A stretch of DNA of 64,000 bases from Nocardia aurea. GTDB lineage: Bacteria > Actinomycetota > Actinomycetes > Mycobacteriales > Mycobacteriaceae. The notes under the pieces were generated by a model that was not told where the DNA came from, did not search any database, and saw only the letters and a program-made list of their open reading frames with translations. Of the stretch, positions 28,207 to 36,587 are shown piece after piece. The stretch spans positions 1 through 64,000 of the forward strand of contig NZ_QCYJ01000162.1 of NCBI RefSeq assembly GCF_003123685.1, in the 5' to 3' direction. The first letter of the stretch is position 1; every line of letters begins with the position of its first letter. The position numbers and the translations under genes are program-made.

Positions 28207-29619
28207 CAAATAGCTCCTCGGGACGACATAACCGGACCTGGGCCTGGGGGCGATGGGTGAGCAGCATGGCGCTTCGCCCTGGTCGCTGTGCAGGGCCTGG
28301 TCAGGGGCCGCAGTGATGGTGGATGTATGCGCTGTGCGCGGCCTTGCTCGCCGATACAAGTGGTCGGCGGCTTGTACGTCGCGTTCGCGCAATGTGTCGG
28401 ACGCGTGTGCGACCCAATGGTTTTCGAACGTGTCGCGCTGTTTGTCGGCCACATTTGCGGGCGCGGCGACGAAGAAGCATTCGACTTGGGGATAGGTCTT
28501 CGAATCAGGTGGGCGTTGGGCCAGCCACAAGCGGGTGTGCGCTCGGGTATCGGTCACGGGCGTGACGTTGACCTTGCGGGCCAGCCAACGTAGGACTCGT
28601 CCGGTTTCGTCGGGTGTGCCGCGATGGACGGTGTGAACCGAACGCCACGCTACGGCGGGTCCGAAGTAGACCCTCCGTACCCGATACAGCGCCCACGGGC
28701 TGTGGAGGATCGTGTGAGTTGCCAGATCCAGGATCGCCCGTGCGCCCGCGGCCCGCAGGCGCTCATCGAGTGTTTCGTCGGGACCGAAAAGCCCGGACTT
28801 CGAATTGAGGGCAACTGCACAGTATTCGTCCACGAGATGCCGAGCGGCCTGTTCGGGCGCGGCCAACATCCGCGAAAGATGTTCGGACCATTCGCGTTTG
28901 GACACGTAACAGCATTCCGCACACAGAGACTTGGGCCACCAGACGCCGAAGATGTCATAGAGATACTCGCGGCAGTCCTGTCGCGTCCAGCCCGCCTCGT
29001 GGACCGGATAGGTCATCGTCCGGTGACCGCCCAATGCGAGAACGGGCTCGTTCTCGATTCTTTTCGATTCGTCGGCGTTGTATCCGATGACGTGGAAATA
29101 TGGCCGGGTGCCGAGTTCGCGGTTACGCCATGTATCCATCGGCCAGCCTTTGAATTTCAAGGTGCATTTTCGTGTTCCGCTGCGTTGCGGCATTGTTCCG
29201 GTGACGCGGTTTTCCTTGCTGAGTGCGTAGAAGCCGTGTTCGTCGGCGTCGCAATGCATGCGGTAGGGCTGACGGGTGTCTTGTAGGACGACGATTCCGT
29301 CTTCGTTCTCCGGGCCCGCGCGAGCTACTTCGACAAGTCGGATATTGTGTGCGCGCAGCAACGGAAGTACGTGGCATTCGACCAGTTCGATCAAGGATTC
29401 GAATTCGTCGCCGGTTTGGGCGGTAACGAGAATGAGGTTCGAGAGATCGGGCAACAGTGCGGGGTGTCGAGATGCTGGATCGAGGATCGTTCGCACGACC
29501 CATGCTGTGGAATCAGCGCCCATTCCGTAGGACGCCACCACTGGCACCGTCCCGTCGAGGGAAGGCGTGGTGGGGTCGACGGGAAGGGTGATTTCGAACA
29601 GTCCGTCGAAGTCGGTCAT
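27277..29619 (-). CDS. PP-loop PAPS-reductase-like protein, apparently fused to a second gene
   Basis: The N-terminal ~430 residues are an ATP-pyrophosphatase-fold protein of the phosphoadenosine phosphosulfate reductase type. The PP-loop is SYGMGADSTA near residue 31, followed by VTAQTGDEF, a GTRKCTLKFKGWP region and a WPKSLCAECCYVSKREW Cys cluster. Related PP-loop proteins (DndC-like) act in DNA phosphorothioation, but partner dnd genes are not seen. Residues ~425-471 are a Pro/Arg-rich stretch that looks like untranslated spacer. At residue 472 an ATG with a good GAGGAG site starts what appears to be a separate protein. So the 780-residue frame may be a recent fusion by stop loss, or two genes with a missed indel. 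The start at 29619 has a GGGATGAG site. Confidence 0.65.
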   Translation of the reverse strand: MTDFDGLFEITLPVDPTTPSLDGTVPVVASYGMGADSTAWVVRTILDPASRHPALLPDLSNLILVTAQTGDEFESLIELVECHVLPLLRAHNIRLVEVARAGPENEDGIVVLQDTRQPYRMHCDADEHGFYALSKENRVTGTMPQRSGTRKCTLKFKGWPMDTWRNRELGTRPYFHVIGYNADESKRIENEPVLALGGHRTMTYPVHEAGWTRQDCREYLYDIFGVWWPKSLCAECCYVSKREWSEHLSRMLAAPEQAARHLVDEYCAVALNSKSGLFGPDETLDERLRAAGARAILDLATHTILHSPWALYRVRRVYFGPAVAWRSVHTVHRGTPDETGRVLRWLARKVNVTPVTDTRAHTRLWLAQRPPDSKTYPQVECFFVAAPANVADKQRDTFENHWVAHASDTLRERDVQAADHLYRRARPRTAHTSTITAAPDQALHSDQGEAPCCSPIAPRPRSGYVVPRSYLMPFLHFDHEHVRAELREDGKTTQIAAALQQWQPDGDISGLALLYDLIESVSGGRSSPWRVDLDAVAIEVLAHFSCDNANTSVYNGDLTLSMMIDGSFEVADLGVEDLHDLVDFTATMDGPERVLALLEAVTVRLDAALAQAMRFTRALSDHQRRTAGTTPVPQPLHADRVPTVGDIAAQIRREAAFSGGQAWQDTSASRLWTATPRPSAEELIAAREHALTCERDSFLPEVDKINSAWRDAGCPAVRVESVTPGGGSEYDTEFVFSNGTRLLLHSDGVLVSDTRRRHLHFLEVVNLEGGNDHLDLELRP

Positions 29620-29647
29620 TGCTCATCCCGGATGTATCGGTAATTTC

Positions 29648-30496
29648 TTAGGGCGCAACCCTTTCGGGTGCGGCGCGGGGCTGCTGATATGCGGTGGGTC
29701 GACGGGCGTGGAGGAACACGCTGTCGACCTGTGTGCCGGAGGTAGCGAATGCGTTGGACGGCAGTTCCTCGTAATCGCCGTGTGCGGTGATGAGTTCACG
29801 CATCGCGCGGTATTTGCGGTCGGTTCGGAAGGTGTAGTTTCCGGGGGCGATGGCCAGGAGCTGTCCGCCGTCGATCAGCAGGTCCCATGCGGCGTCCAGG
29901 TGATCCATCCACGCTGTCGGCCGTCCTGGAAGCGCGAAGGGAGGGTTCATCACCACGACCGCGAACTGCCGAGATGCGGTTGCGGCGAACTGTTCGAAAC
30001 TCGACACCACGACCGTTACCCGAGGGTCGCGCCCGATCGCGGCGGCGCGTTCGTGATCAGGTTCCACGGCTGTGACGTGCACGTCAGGGTTTGCTTCGAG
30101 GATCGCCCGTACGAGCGCACCATCGCCTGCGGAGGGCTCGAGGACATGCGCGCCTGCGTCGAGACCGGCGATGTCGGAGTGCCCGCCTGAGGTGACGTGC
30201 CTGGCCAGTCCCTCGGGCGTGGCGAAGAATGCCTCCAGAACTTTTCTGTCGGTGTTGGGTATCTTGCCGCTCGCCCGAGCGGCTGCGATGATCTCGGCGG
30301 GGTCGTCGTCGGGGAAAACATGGGCCCGTTCTCGGCGGCTCCAACGTCCGCCCATGGCCTCGATGATCCTGTTGACTTTCTTGTAATCTCCTGTGCTCAA
30401 CTGCTCCGGGAGAAACAGTCTGTTTTCCACGATTCGTGACTCGGCCAGGATGTTGAGCGCGAACTCGGGCACTGTCACGGATGTTCTGACAGCCAT
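29648..30496 (-). CDS. SAM-dependent DNA methyltransferase-like protein (NPPF type)
   Basis: Probable amino-methyltransferase acting on adenine or cytosine in DNA. Motif I HVLEPSAGDGALVRAI binds S-adenosylmethionine, VTAVEPDHERAA is the acidic motif II, and VVVMNPPFALP is the catalytic motif IV. An N-terminal ~80-residue helical part (TGDYKKVNRIIEAMGGRWSR) may help bind DNA. The ATG at 30496 follows GAAAGGCG. No restriction partner is visible, so it looks like an orphan or anti-restriction enzyme of the element. The IS630 copy sits ~50 bases upstream of its start and may have separated it from its promoter. Confidence 0.75.
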   Translation of the reverse strand: MAVRTSVTVPEFALNILAESRIVENRLFLPEQLSTGDYKKVNRIIEAMGGRWSRRERAHVFPDDDPAEIIAAARASGKIPNTDRKVLEAFFATPEGLARHVTSGGHSDIAGLDAGAHVLEPSAGDGALVRAILEANPDVHVTAVEPDHERAAAIGRDPRVTVVVSSFEQFAATASRQFAVVVMNPPFALPGRPTAWMDHLDAAWDLLIDGGQLLAIAPGNYTFRTDRKYRAMRELITAHGDYEELPSNAFATSGTQVDSVFLHARRPTAYQQPRAAPERVAP

Positions 30497-30545
30497 GGGG
30501 GATCGCCTTTCGAGCGGATTTGACAGCGACAAGGAGGAGGTTCTC

Positions 30546-31665
30546 TAGCGGGTCGCTTCTGAAGTTGTTGGGCAGTTATGGGTTCTGGTTGAATCTCTCG
30601 GGTGCGTGCTGCTGCTCTGGAGTTGCGTGAAGGTGATCGGAAGATCCTCGAGGGTTGGATCCGGTCGCAGTCGATGAAGGCCGGGCTGGTGTTGAGGGCT
30701 CGGATCATCGTGCTGGCCGCCGACGGTGTCGCGCATGCCGAGATCGCGCGCCGGTTCGACATCTCACGGCAGACGGTGATCAACTGGCGGGCTCGTTACC
30801 AGGTCGCCGGTGTCGATGGGTTACGAGACGAGGAACGTTCGGGGCGGCCCCGAACGTTGGACCGCGACAAGTTGATCACCACGACCTTGACCCCACCACC
30901 GAAGAAATACGGTGTGACACATTGGAGTTCGCGTCTGCTTGCCGGTCATCTCGGGATCGCGCACGGCACGGTGTCGAAGGTGTGGCGCGAATACGGACTA
31001 CAGCCGTGGCGGGCTGAGTCCTTCAAGTTCTCCACCGATCCGGAACTGGCCGGCAAGGTCACCGACATCGTCGGGCTCTACCTGAACCCACCCGAGAACG
31101 CGATCGTGCTCTGCGTCGACGAGAAATCCCAGATCCAAGCACTCGACCGGACCGCGCCCACGTTGCCGATGCAGATCGGGATCCCCGAACGACAGACCCA
31201 CGACTACATCCGCCACGGCACCACCACCCTGTTCGCCGCCCTCGAAATCGCCACCGGCAAAGTCACCGGCCTGTGCAAGCCGCGTCACCGCCACCAGGAA
31301 TTCCTCGCCTTCCTCAAACACCTCGCCCGCGCCTACCCCGGCCGCGAACTCCATCTGGTGATGGACAACTACGCCGCCCACAAGAAAGCCGAAGTCCGCG
31401 ACTGGCTCACCGAGAACCCACGTATCCGTGTGCATTACACCCCGACCTCGGCCTCATGGATGAACCTGGTCGAGGTCTGGTTCGGCATCATCGAACGCCA
31501 AGCCATCCACCGCGGCACCTTCCGCAACGTCCGCGAACTCACCACCGCCATCCGCGCGTTCATCAACGGCTGGAACCCCCGAGCACACCCCTTCGTCTGG
31601 ACCAAGACCGCCGAGGAGATCCTCACCAAGGCCCAACGTCCAAAGACTTCAAATACGGACCACTA
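30546..31665 (+). mobile_element. IS630-family insertion sequence
   Basis: A ~1.1 kb element flanked by TA dinucleotides at 30546-30547 and 31664-31665, the expected IS630 target duplication. Inside them, the left end GCGGGTCGCTTCTGAAGT and the right end (minus strand) GTGGTCCGTATTTGAAGT form imperfect terminal inverted repeats, best matched over CTGAAGT/TTGAAGT. It carries one full transposase gene. It lies between minus-strand genes of the island. Confidence 0.8.
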
Positions 31666-31666
31666 G
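30602..31666 (+). CDS. IS630-family transposase
   Basis: A complete 354-residue DDE transposase. The N-terminal helix-turn-helix is at ~35-70 (AHAEIARRFDISRQTVINWR) and the RSGRPRTL linker follows. The catalytic triad is Asp in CVDEKSQIQA, Asp in LVMDNYAAH and Glu in WFGIIERQA. Full length and unbroken, so the element may still be mobile. The last codons overlap the terminal TA of the insertion. The start is a GTG with no strong ribosome site, and an in-frame ATG exists further in. Confidence 0.9.
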   Translation: MRAAALELREGDRKILEGWIRSQSMKAGLVLRARIIVLAADGVAHAEIARRFDISRQTVINWRARYQVAGVDGLRDEERSGRPRTLDRDKLITTTLTPPPKKYGVTHWSSRLLAGHLGIAHGTVSKVWREYGLQPWRAESFKFSTDPELAGKVTDIVGLYLNPPENAIVLCVDEKSQIQALDRTAPTLPMQIGIPERQTHDYIRHGTTTLFAALEIATGKVTGLCKPRHRHQEFLAFLKHLARAYPGRELHLVMDNYAAHKKAEVRDWLTENPRIRVHYTPTSASWMNLVEVWFGIIERQAIHRGTFRNVRELTTAIRAFINGWNPRAHPFVWTKTAEEILTKAQRPKTSNTDH

Positions 31667-31719
31667 ATCGCGTACAGGGCGTATGAGATTCGGGTTGGAC
31701 CAAGTCCGAATGGCGGCGA

Positions 31720-31936
31720 TCAGGATCCGGTTTCGATGATGATTTCCAGGTCTGCGACGGGTATCGCGATCTCGGTGTCGCCGCCGCCGTGCTTGTGATG
31801 CACGTCGACGTAGCAGGCCCGGCACACGATGCCGGACAGTGAATCGATGCTGCCTTTGCCGCTGGCGTGGCAGCAGGGCGTCAGGACCATGCTGCTGTCG
31901 GTGCCGAACTTTGGGCATCGAGGCCGAGGATTTCAT
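31720..31936 (-). pseudogene. Small zinc-ribbon-like protein with a frame break
   Basis: The downstream frame reads SSMVLTPCCHASGKGSIDSL then GIVCRACYVDVHHKHGGD, with two CxxC/CC-type pairs and His residues that suggest a zinc ribbon, ending EIIIETGS. The natural start (ATG at 31936, MKSSASMPK) is in a different frame. Removing one A from the AAA run near 31911 would join them. So the gene either lost its N-terminus by a one-base insertion, or this is a homopolymer sequencing error. If the break is real, the ATG at 31890 gives a 56-residue protein. Confidence 0.5.
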
Positions 31937-31941
31937 CGACG

Positions 31942-32694
31942 CTATCGAAGGTCGCGGGCAGTTTCAGTTTCGTCTTCTTTCGCACCTTCAATTTCTTTCT
32001 GGGAGTCTGAGATTGAGCCCGGGACGAATGGGCAGGGGGCCTTGGTCGGCCGGGTGGGGAGTGAGGCGATCGCGTTGGTGTAGGCGATGTCGAAACGGCG
32101 GTCTACGTGGTTGGTGACGACGTGGTCGGTGCCGAGTTCGTAGACCCCGACCGCCCAGTTGCCGTCGATCTGTTCGGTGTGGCTGCCGTTCAGGCAGCCA
32201 TGGCCGTTGGTGGCGTGGATTTCGTGTTTGTCGTCGAGGGGCGCCACCAGTCGGGCGCTGTGACCGTCGTCGGTCCAGGAGATGTGTGGTGTGTGCCCGT
32301 GGGCGCGCAGGAACTCGAGTTCGCGGGTGTACAGCTGGCCCAGTTCGCGTAGGTAGTCCACGCGGGTGGGACGATTCAGCGCGCGGGTCTGGAAGTAGCC
32401 GAGCAACGCGTGCAGGGCGTTTCGGGCGTCGTCGTGGTATCGGTGCGGGTCAGCCTGCGCGCGGATGATGCTCGCCGCGTCGAGCAGCCACTGGGTGTCT
32501 TGGACCAGCCGAACGGAATCGGCGACGTCGACCCCGCCGCCCCAGTTCTCGAGCGGTGTGCCGATTTGCGCGAACGCCGCAGCGAGGACACGGGATTCGG
32601 ATTCGGTGAGGGCGTGGTCTTCGTCTCGGCAGGCCGCGAGAATGCGGGCGAACGCGGTATCGAAAGCTTCGAGATCGTCGAGAGAATCAGGCAT
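31942..32694 (-). CDS. Hypothetical protein (250 aa)
   Basis: The ATG at 32694 (MPDSLDDLEAFDTAFARILA) follows AGAGG. The much longer upstream frame is Arg/Pro-rich and not coding. The N-terminal half is helical (YLRELGQLYTRELEFLRAHG). The C-terminal half is beta-rich with HISWTDDGHSARLVAPL and ends in an acidic, Lys-containing tail. Not recognised. It is co-oriented with its neighbours, with a 246-base spacer in between. Confidence 0.55.
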   Translation of the reverse strand: MPDSLDDLEAFDTAFARILAACRDEDHALTESESRVLAAAFAQIGTPLENWGGGVDVADSVRLVQDTQWLLDAASIIRAQADPHRYHDDARNALHALLGYFQTRALNRPTRVDYLRELGQLYTRELEFLRAHGHTPHISWTDDGHSARLVAPLDDKHEIHATNGHGCLNGSHTEQIDGNWAVGVYELGTDHVVTNHVDRRFDIAYTNAIASLPTRPTKAPCPFVPGSISDSQKEIEGAKEDETETARDLR

Positions 32695-32795
32695 CGTCAG
32701 GGGCCTCTGCAGTGTCGGTGGCCGGGATGGATCGGTGCGGACGGCGACACACCCCGGGAGGCGGCGCCTGGCGCGTGTGTGATCGAACGCGTCGG

Positions 32796-33551
32796 TCAAA
32801 ACGACAGGGACTTGACGACTTCCAGGCGGTAGCCGATGGCGGTCATCTGGATGTGCAGCGCAGCCCTTTGTTCGGCTGTGGCGGGTGGCTGTTGTTCGAT
32901 CCACAGGCGATGCACGGCACGCTCGCGTCCGCTGGCGGTGCGGATTTTGTAGCCGGGCTTGGCGTCGGTGCCGTCGGGCAGGACTGCGCCGACTTCGTTG
33001 TGGGCGGAGTCCCACACGAAGTACGCGGGAGTCGAGGGTGGAGGTGGTTGGTTGGGGGCGACGATGGAGTACGGCATCTGCGCGCGGCCGCGGTCTTCGG
33101 AGGCGTTGTTCCAGCCCTGCCCGTAGAAGGCGACGAGCTTGTGTACGTCGTCGGGGTCGGCGGCGAGGATGCGCTGTGCCACATCGGGGTTGGACAGCGG
33201 CGAGGGGTGCAGGACACCGGAGTCGAATGCTGCCCGGCCCAGTGCCTCCCATTCCTGTTCCTCGGCTGCGGGGTCTGCTGCGGCAGGTTCGGCCGCGGGC
33301 GGGCTTGGCGGGTCTGATGGGCGGTTGGTGGCGAGCAGTTCGGCGAATTCGGCGGCCTGCGCGGCGGGAACGGCGAACTGGAAGGGGTCGCGGCGGACGT
33401 CGACGAGGACGGTGATGCTGGCCAGTTGGGCCGTGATCGTTTGGTCGCCGGGGGTGTAGGGCGCGTCGAGTAGTGCTGCTACGGCGGCGGCGTGCCCGGC
33501 GGAGCCAGCGGTGGATCGGTGGCGTGATGTCGGTGGATCGATGGGTTCCAT
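32796..33551 (-). CDS. Hypothetical protein (251 aa)
   Basis: The start at the ATG at 33551 (MEPIDPPTSR) has CAGGAA in front. An N-terminal domain (ITVLVDVRRDPFQFAVPAAQ) is followed by a Pro/Ala linker. A C-terminal region has VHKLVAFYGQGWNNASEDRG, YFVWDSAHNEVGAVL and the end YRLEVVKSLSF. No catalytic motif or known family. Confidence 0.55.
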   Translation of the reverse strand: MEPIDPPTSRHRSTAGSAGHAAAVAALLDAPYTPGDQTITAQLASITVLVDVRRDPFQFAVPAAQAAEFAELLATNRPSDPPSPPAAEPAAADPAAEEQEWEALGRAAFDSGVLHPSPLSNPDVAQRILAADPDDVHKLVAFYGQGWNNASEDRGRAQMPYSIVAPNQPPPPSTPAYFVWDSAHNEVGAVLPDGTDAKPGYKIRTASGRERAVHRLWIEQQPPATAEQRAALHIQMTAIGYRLEVVKSLSF

Positions 33552-34005
33552 ACGGCGTTCCTGACCGCGGTCGTTCGGAGGATCGCCGAGGACTCGCGTG
33601 TGTTCGAGGGACAGGGGAAGTGCGCAAGGGCGCAACGAGGCAGCGCGGCGGCATTCACCGACGAGCGCGCGGCTGGGCGCACACGCCTGCTGACTCTCGG
33701 TGGGCGCGGAAAGACCGACGGCACGCGGGCCCCGCCGTTTCGCGGGGCAGCGGTCAGGCGTCGAGGCGGTGTGGGTTGTGAGGGCTCTCGCGGTCGCCCA
33801 GGTCGAAGACCGACCCGGACACAGGTTCGAACCGGCTCGGGCGTCGGTAGACGGGCACTCGGGCGGTTGCGGTGCACTGCCCGGCGATCGGCGTCGGTGA
33901 CCGTCATCTAGTCGAATCTTCGAAATCCCCTATGAACGAGAGATGCTCGGGAATTGCGTCGGCAGACAACCGGATCGACGCACAGCCGTCTCGTGTCGTG
34001 TGGGC
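33552..34005. other. Gap without a convincing gene
   Basis: About 450 bases between the Fic gene stop and the next start. Frames on both strands are Arg/Pro-rich. It should contain a promoter for the genes to its left if the Fic gene is separately controlled. Confidence 0.3.
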
Positions 34006-35082
34006 TCAGTCGCCGATCTCGGGTACGTGTTCGGTTCGGGCGGCGGTTTCGGTGGCAGCGGGGGTGTGGTCGAGCAGGGGGGCAGGTGACGGCGATGTGA
34101 GCCCGGCGGCGTCGATCGCCTCGCCGATCTGCTGGCCTACCGTGTTCTCGCGGCTGCTTTCGATAGTGACGGCGATGTCGCCGCCTCCGAGGTGGTTCAT
34201 CTCGATGCCGATACCGGCGCGTTGGACGGTCATCGCGGCGATGACGGACGCCAGCGGGCTGTAGTCCACCGGCAGCACATCGGGTTGCGGGTGTGCGTCG
34301 TAGTGGGCCAGACGCCACGCGGTGGGGTTGACGAGGTTGTAGTCGAGTTCGAATCGGGTCTGCGAGATCAATCGATCCAGGAACAGCCTGGTAGCGCGGC
34401 CATTGCCCTCGCGGAACGGGTGCGCCCAGTTCAGTGCCATCGATGTCTTCGCGACGTTGTCGACGAATTCGGACTCGTCGAGCTGTGCCCAGTCGATCGA
34501 CCGAGCACTCGAGGTGATTCCGTCGACGAATTCGGCCAAATGTTCCGGCATGAGGAAGTTTTGGCCGTGGCGGCTCATGTCCACGTCCCGCAGCTGGCCC
34601 GCCCACGGATAGACCTTGGCGAACAGGTGAGCGTGGATCGCCTGCAACTCGGTGCGATCGCCGGTGTGTGCGATGTCGACCAGTCCGCAGGCGATTTCGA
34701 GCGAACGTCGCGCGGTCTCGTGGTATTCGCGTCGTCGGAGTTCTGCGGGGTCGCGGGTGCGGTAGATGTTGGCCAGGATCGGTGTGCCGTCGACCGATTT
34801 CCACAGCAGCGAGTCCCAGCGTTCGTCGGCGCTCATCCGTGTACGGTCGAGCACGTCCTCGGGCGGGGAAGCGTGCGGGCCTACGACCCGGATGCTCTGT
34901 TCTGGCTCGTCGACCATGTGGACCCGAATCTGTTGTGGCCGGGCATAACCCATCGAGTCTGCCCAAACATCGGCAGCGCGGCCACCACCGGCTGAGCGCG
35001 GGAGGGTCTGGACGGTTTCACCGCTGACGGCGGGTTCGGGCTCGTCCGCCTTCTTGTGTTGATTAGTAGCCACCCGATGCAC
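34006..35082 (-). CDS. Fic-domain protein (probable AMPylating toxin)
   Basis: Fic-fold protein that likely transfers AMP, or another nucleotide moiety, to a target protein. The core motif HPFREGNGRATR has every residue of the HPFx(D/E)GNGR consensus, including the catalytic His. Upstream are VYPWAGQLRDVDMSR (the flap region typical of Fic) and KTSMALNWA. The N-terminal ~70 residues and the last ~70 are disordered/Pro-Ala rich. The start is GTG at 35082, or GTG at 35073; neither has a strong ribosome site. The start lies inside a 10-bp inverted repeat shared with the divergent recombinase-like gene. A VbhA-like antitoxin candidate lies at 36187-36423. Confidence 0.85.
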   Translation of the reverse strand: MHRVATNQHKKADEPEPAVSGETVQTLPRSAGGGRAADVWADSMGYARPQQIRVHMVDEPEQSIRVVGPHASPPEDVLDRTRMSADERWDSLLWKSVDGTPILANIYRTRDPAELRRREYHETARRSLEIACGLVDIAHTGDRTELQAIHAHLFAKVYPWAGQLRDVDMSRHGQNFLMPEHLAEFVDGITSSARSIDWAQLDESEFVDNVAKTSMALNWAHPFREGNGRATRLFLDRLISQTRFELDYNLVNPTAWRLAHYDAHPQPDVLPVDYSPLASVIAAMTVQRAGIGIEMNHLGGGDIAVTIESSRENTVGQQIGEAIDAAGLTSPSPAPLLDHTPAATETAARTEHVPEIGD

Positions 35083-35100
35083 GATTTTTTGCTACTAATC
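35061..35100. promoter_or_regulatory. Perfect 10-bp inverted repeat at a divergent start region
   Basis: GATTAGTAGC at 35061-35070 and GCTACTAATC at 35091-35100 are perfect inverted copies, 20 bases apart. They are AT-rich in a GC-rich region. One arm overlaps the start of the Fic gene and the other lies ~68 bases before the recombinase-like gene. This looks like an operator or recombination site. Confidence 0.55.
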
Positions 35101-35167
35101 GGTGCTCGAGTTTGTCGGTCAGTGCTGTCATGCTGGGGGAGACGAACAGCATGGAGGTGGCTGGGCG

Positions 35168-36145
35168 ATGGCGGATGCCGAGGTGGTGTTCTCGCTGGAC
35201 AGGTCGGGATTGGCCGCGGGTGAGGACGGGTGGGTGCAGCAGCGGCAGTGGTTCGCGCGCTGGCTCGAGGGCAGGCTGTTCGCGCGCCGGTCGGTGGAGA
35301 GCTATGTGGAGCGCGCCGGCGCGTTCGCTCGATGGCTGTGGGCCAATCCCGACCACGGGCGGGAGTTGGACACCGCGCTCGGTCGTGACGCGGCGGTCGC
35401 GGCGTTCGTGTCGCAACTGCGCGCGACCTCGACGGTGAATGTCTCGTTGGCCGCGTTGAACCTGTACTTCACCTGGCAGGGCTTGGATGAGCCCACGGTG
35501 GATTCGGTGAGCGTGGTACGGCGTGTCCTGGAGCCGTTGACCCCGTTGCAGCGCAGCCGTTGTCTGGATGTGGCGGCGCTAAGGCGTTCGCGTGACTACG
35601 CGTTGTTCGTGATGGCGTTGTCGACCGGGCTTCGGGAATCGGAGCTGGCCGGTTTGGAGCTGGAGAAGGTGGAGTTGACCGCGCACGAGGGAACGGTGCG
35701 TGCGCCGGGTCCTGGTGGGGTGGAGCGGGTGTTGCCGTTGGACGAGAGCGCGCGGCGGGTGCAGTTGTGTTGGCTGGCCGAGCGGGGTCGGCTGCTGGGC
35801 ACCAGGCAGCGTCGTGGGTATTTCCTTCGCGCCGGGCTCGGTGGGACGATCTCGCCGCGGCGGGTGGATGGGATCGTGCGCTCGATCGGCGCGGAGGCGG
35901 GTGTGGCGGATCTGTCGCCGGGCAGAGTGCGGAATAGTTTCGAGCAGGAGCTGCTCGATCAGGGCCGCGACGAGGGGGAGATCGACGATCTGATGGGACG
36001 TCTTCGCACGGACTCGGTGCGAGCCCGCGCGCTACACGCCACCGCAGCGCCCGACGCGGCCGCCAAGAGACCTCCATCGCCGCAGCGCGGACGTGGCCCT
36101 CGGGTGCCCGTAGTCGTCGGAGATCAGCTGTCGATCGAGTTTTGA
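35168..36145 (+). CDS. Tyrosine-recombinase-like protein lacking the catalytic tyrosine
   Basis: A 325-residue XerC/D-like protein. The N-terminal SAM-like DNA-binding domain (SVESYVERAGAFARWLW) and a catalytic-fold domain are present, with the first Arg in ALSTGLRESELAGLELEKV. The later motifs are degraded: the HxxR box is PGRVRNSF (His to Gly), the GH box is LMGRL, and no Tyr follows in DSVRARALHATA. So strand cleavage by the usual mechanism is unlikely. The ATG at 35168 is preceded by GGAGGT. It sits on the plus strand between the Fic gene and its likely antitoxin, and may serve as a DNA-binding regulator. Confidence 0.7.
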   Translation: MADAEVVFSLDRSGLAAGEDGWVQQRQWFARWLEGRLFARRSVESYVERAGAFARWLWANPDHGRELDTALGRDAAVAAFVSQLRATSTVNVSLAALNLYFTWQGLDEPTVDSVSVVRRVLEPLTPLQRSRCLDVAALRRSRDYALFVMALSTGLRESELAGLELEKVELTAHEGTVRAPGPGGVERVLPLDESARRVQLCWLAERGRLLGTRQRRGYFLRAGLGGTISPRRVDGIVRSIGAEAGVADLSPGRVRNSFEQELLDQGRDEGEIDDLMGRLRTDSVRARALHATAAPDAAAKRPPSPQRGRGPRVPVVVGDQLSIEF

Positions 36146-36186
36146 ACGCCCACAACTGAATTGACTGGCAGGCGATTTTGAGCTTT

Positions 36187-36423
36187 TCAGCCGGTGGTCG
36201 AGGATCTGTGGGCGCGCGCGGCGGCGCGTTCGTTATAGGTCGCTTCGTCGATCTTTCCGGTGATCCAGTCGACGAGGTCGGAGACCAGGTCGCGGTCGGG
36301 TTCCATGCCGTCGAGGGCGTGGCTGCCCAGGGTTTGGTCCAATGCCTGTTGTTGGGCGGGGGTGAGTTCGGCATAGAGGTCGGGATACGTCTGTTGCCAT
36401 TTGGTCGAGCGTTGGTCGGGCAT
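36187..36423 (-). CDS. VbhA-like antitoxin candidate for the Fic protein
   Basis: A 78-residue helical protein. The segment LGSHALDGMEPD matches the inhibitory-helix motif [S/T]xxxE[G/N] of Fic antitoxins, with Asp in place of Glu (SHALDG). The following VSDLVDWITGKIDEATYNER resembles the VbhA family's second helix region with its G(E/K)I turn. The ATG at 36423 has a GGAG site. The Fic gene is ~1 kb away on the same strand, with a plus-strand recombinase-like gene between, whereas class I antitoxins are normally next to the toxin. Assignment rests on the motif and family resemblance. Confidence 0.6.
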   Translation of the reverse strand: MPDQRSTKWQQTYPDLYAELTPAQQQALDQTLGSHALDGMEPDRDLVSDLVDWITGKIDEATYNERAAARAHRSSTTG

Positions 36424-36587
36424 GCGGCTCCGGTGCGGGCGGGTACCTCGAGGGGTGCCGGGTGGATGGGTCACCCTCGAGTCTGCCGTGTGCGGGGCGT
36501 GGTGGACCAGCATGGGGAGGGCTCGCTGCGTCGGAAGGTTCGCCATGGCGGTGTCGCGGTCGGTGTCGGGTCGAGTGCGTGTGGTGT

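Noticed and set aside
27277..30496. A dnd-type phosphorothioation operon
   Set aside because: A PP-loop protein and a methyltransferase are present, but no dndB, dndD or dndE-like gene is visible.
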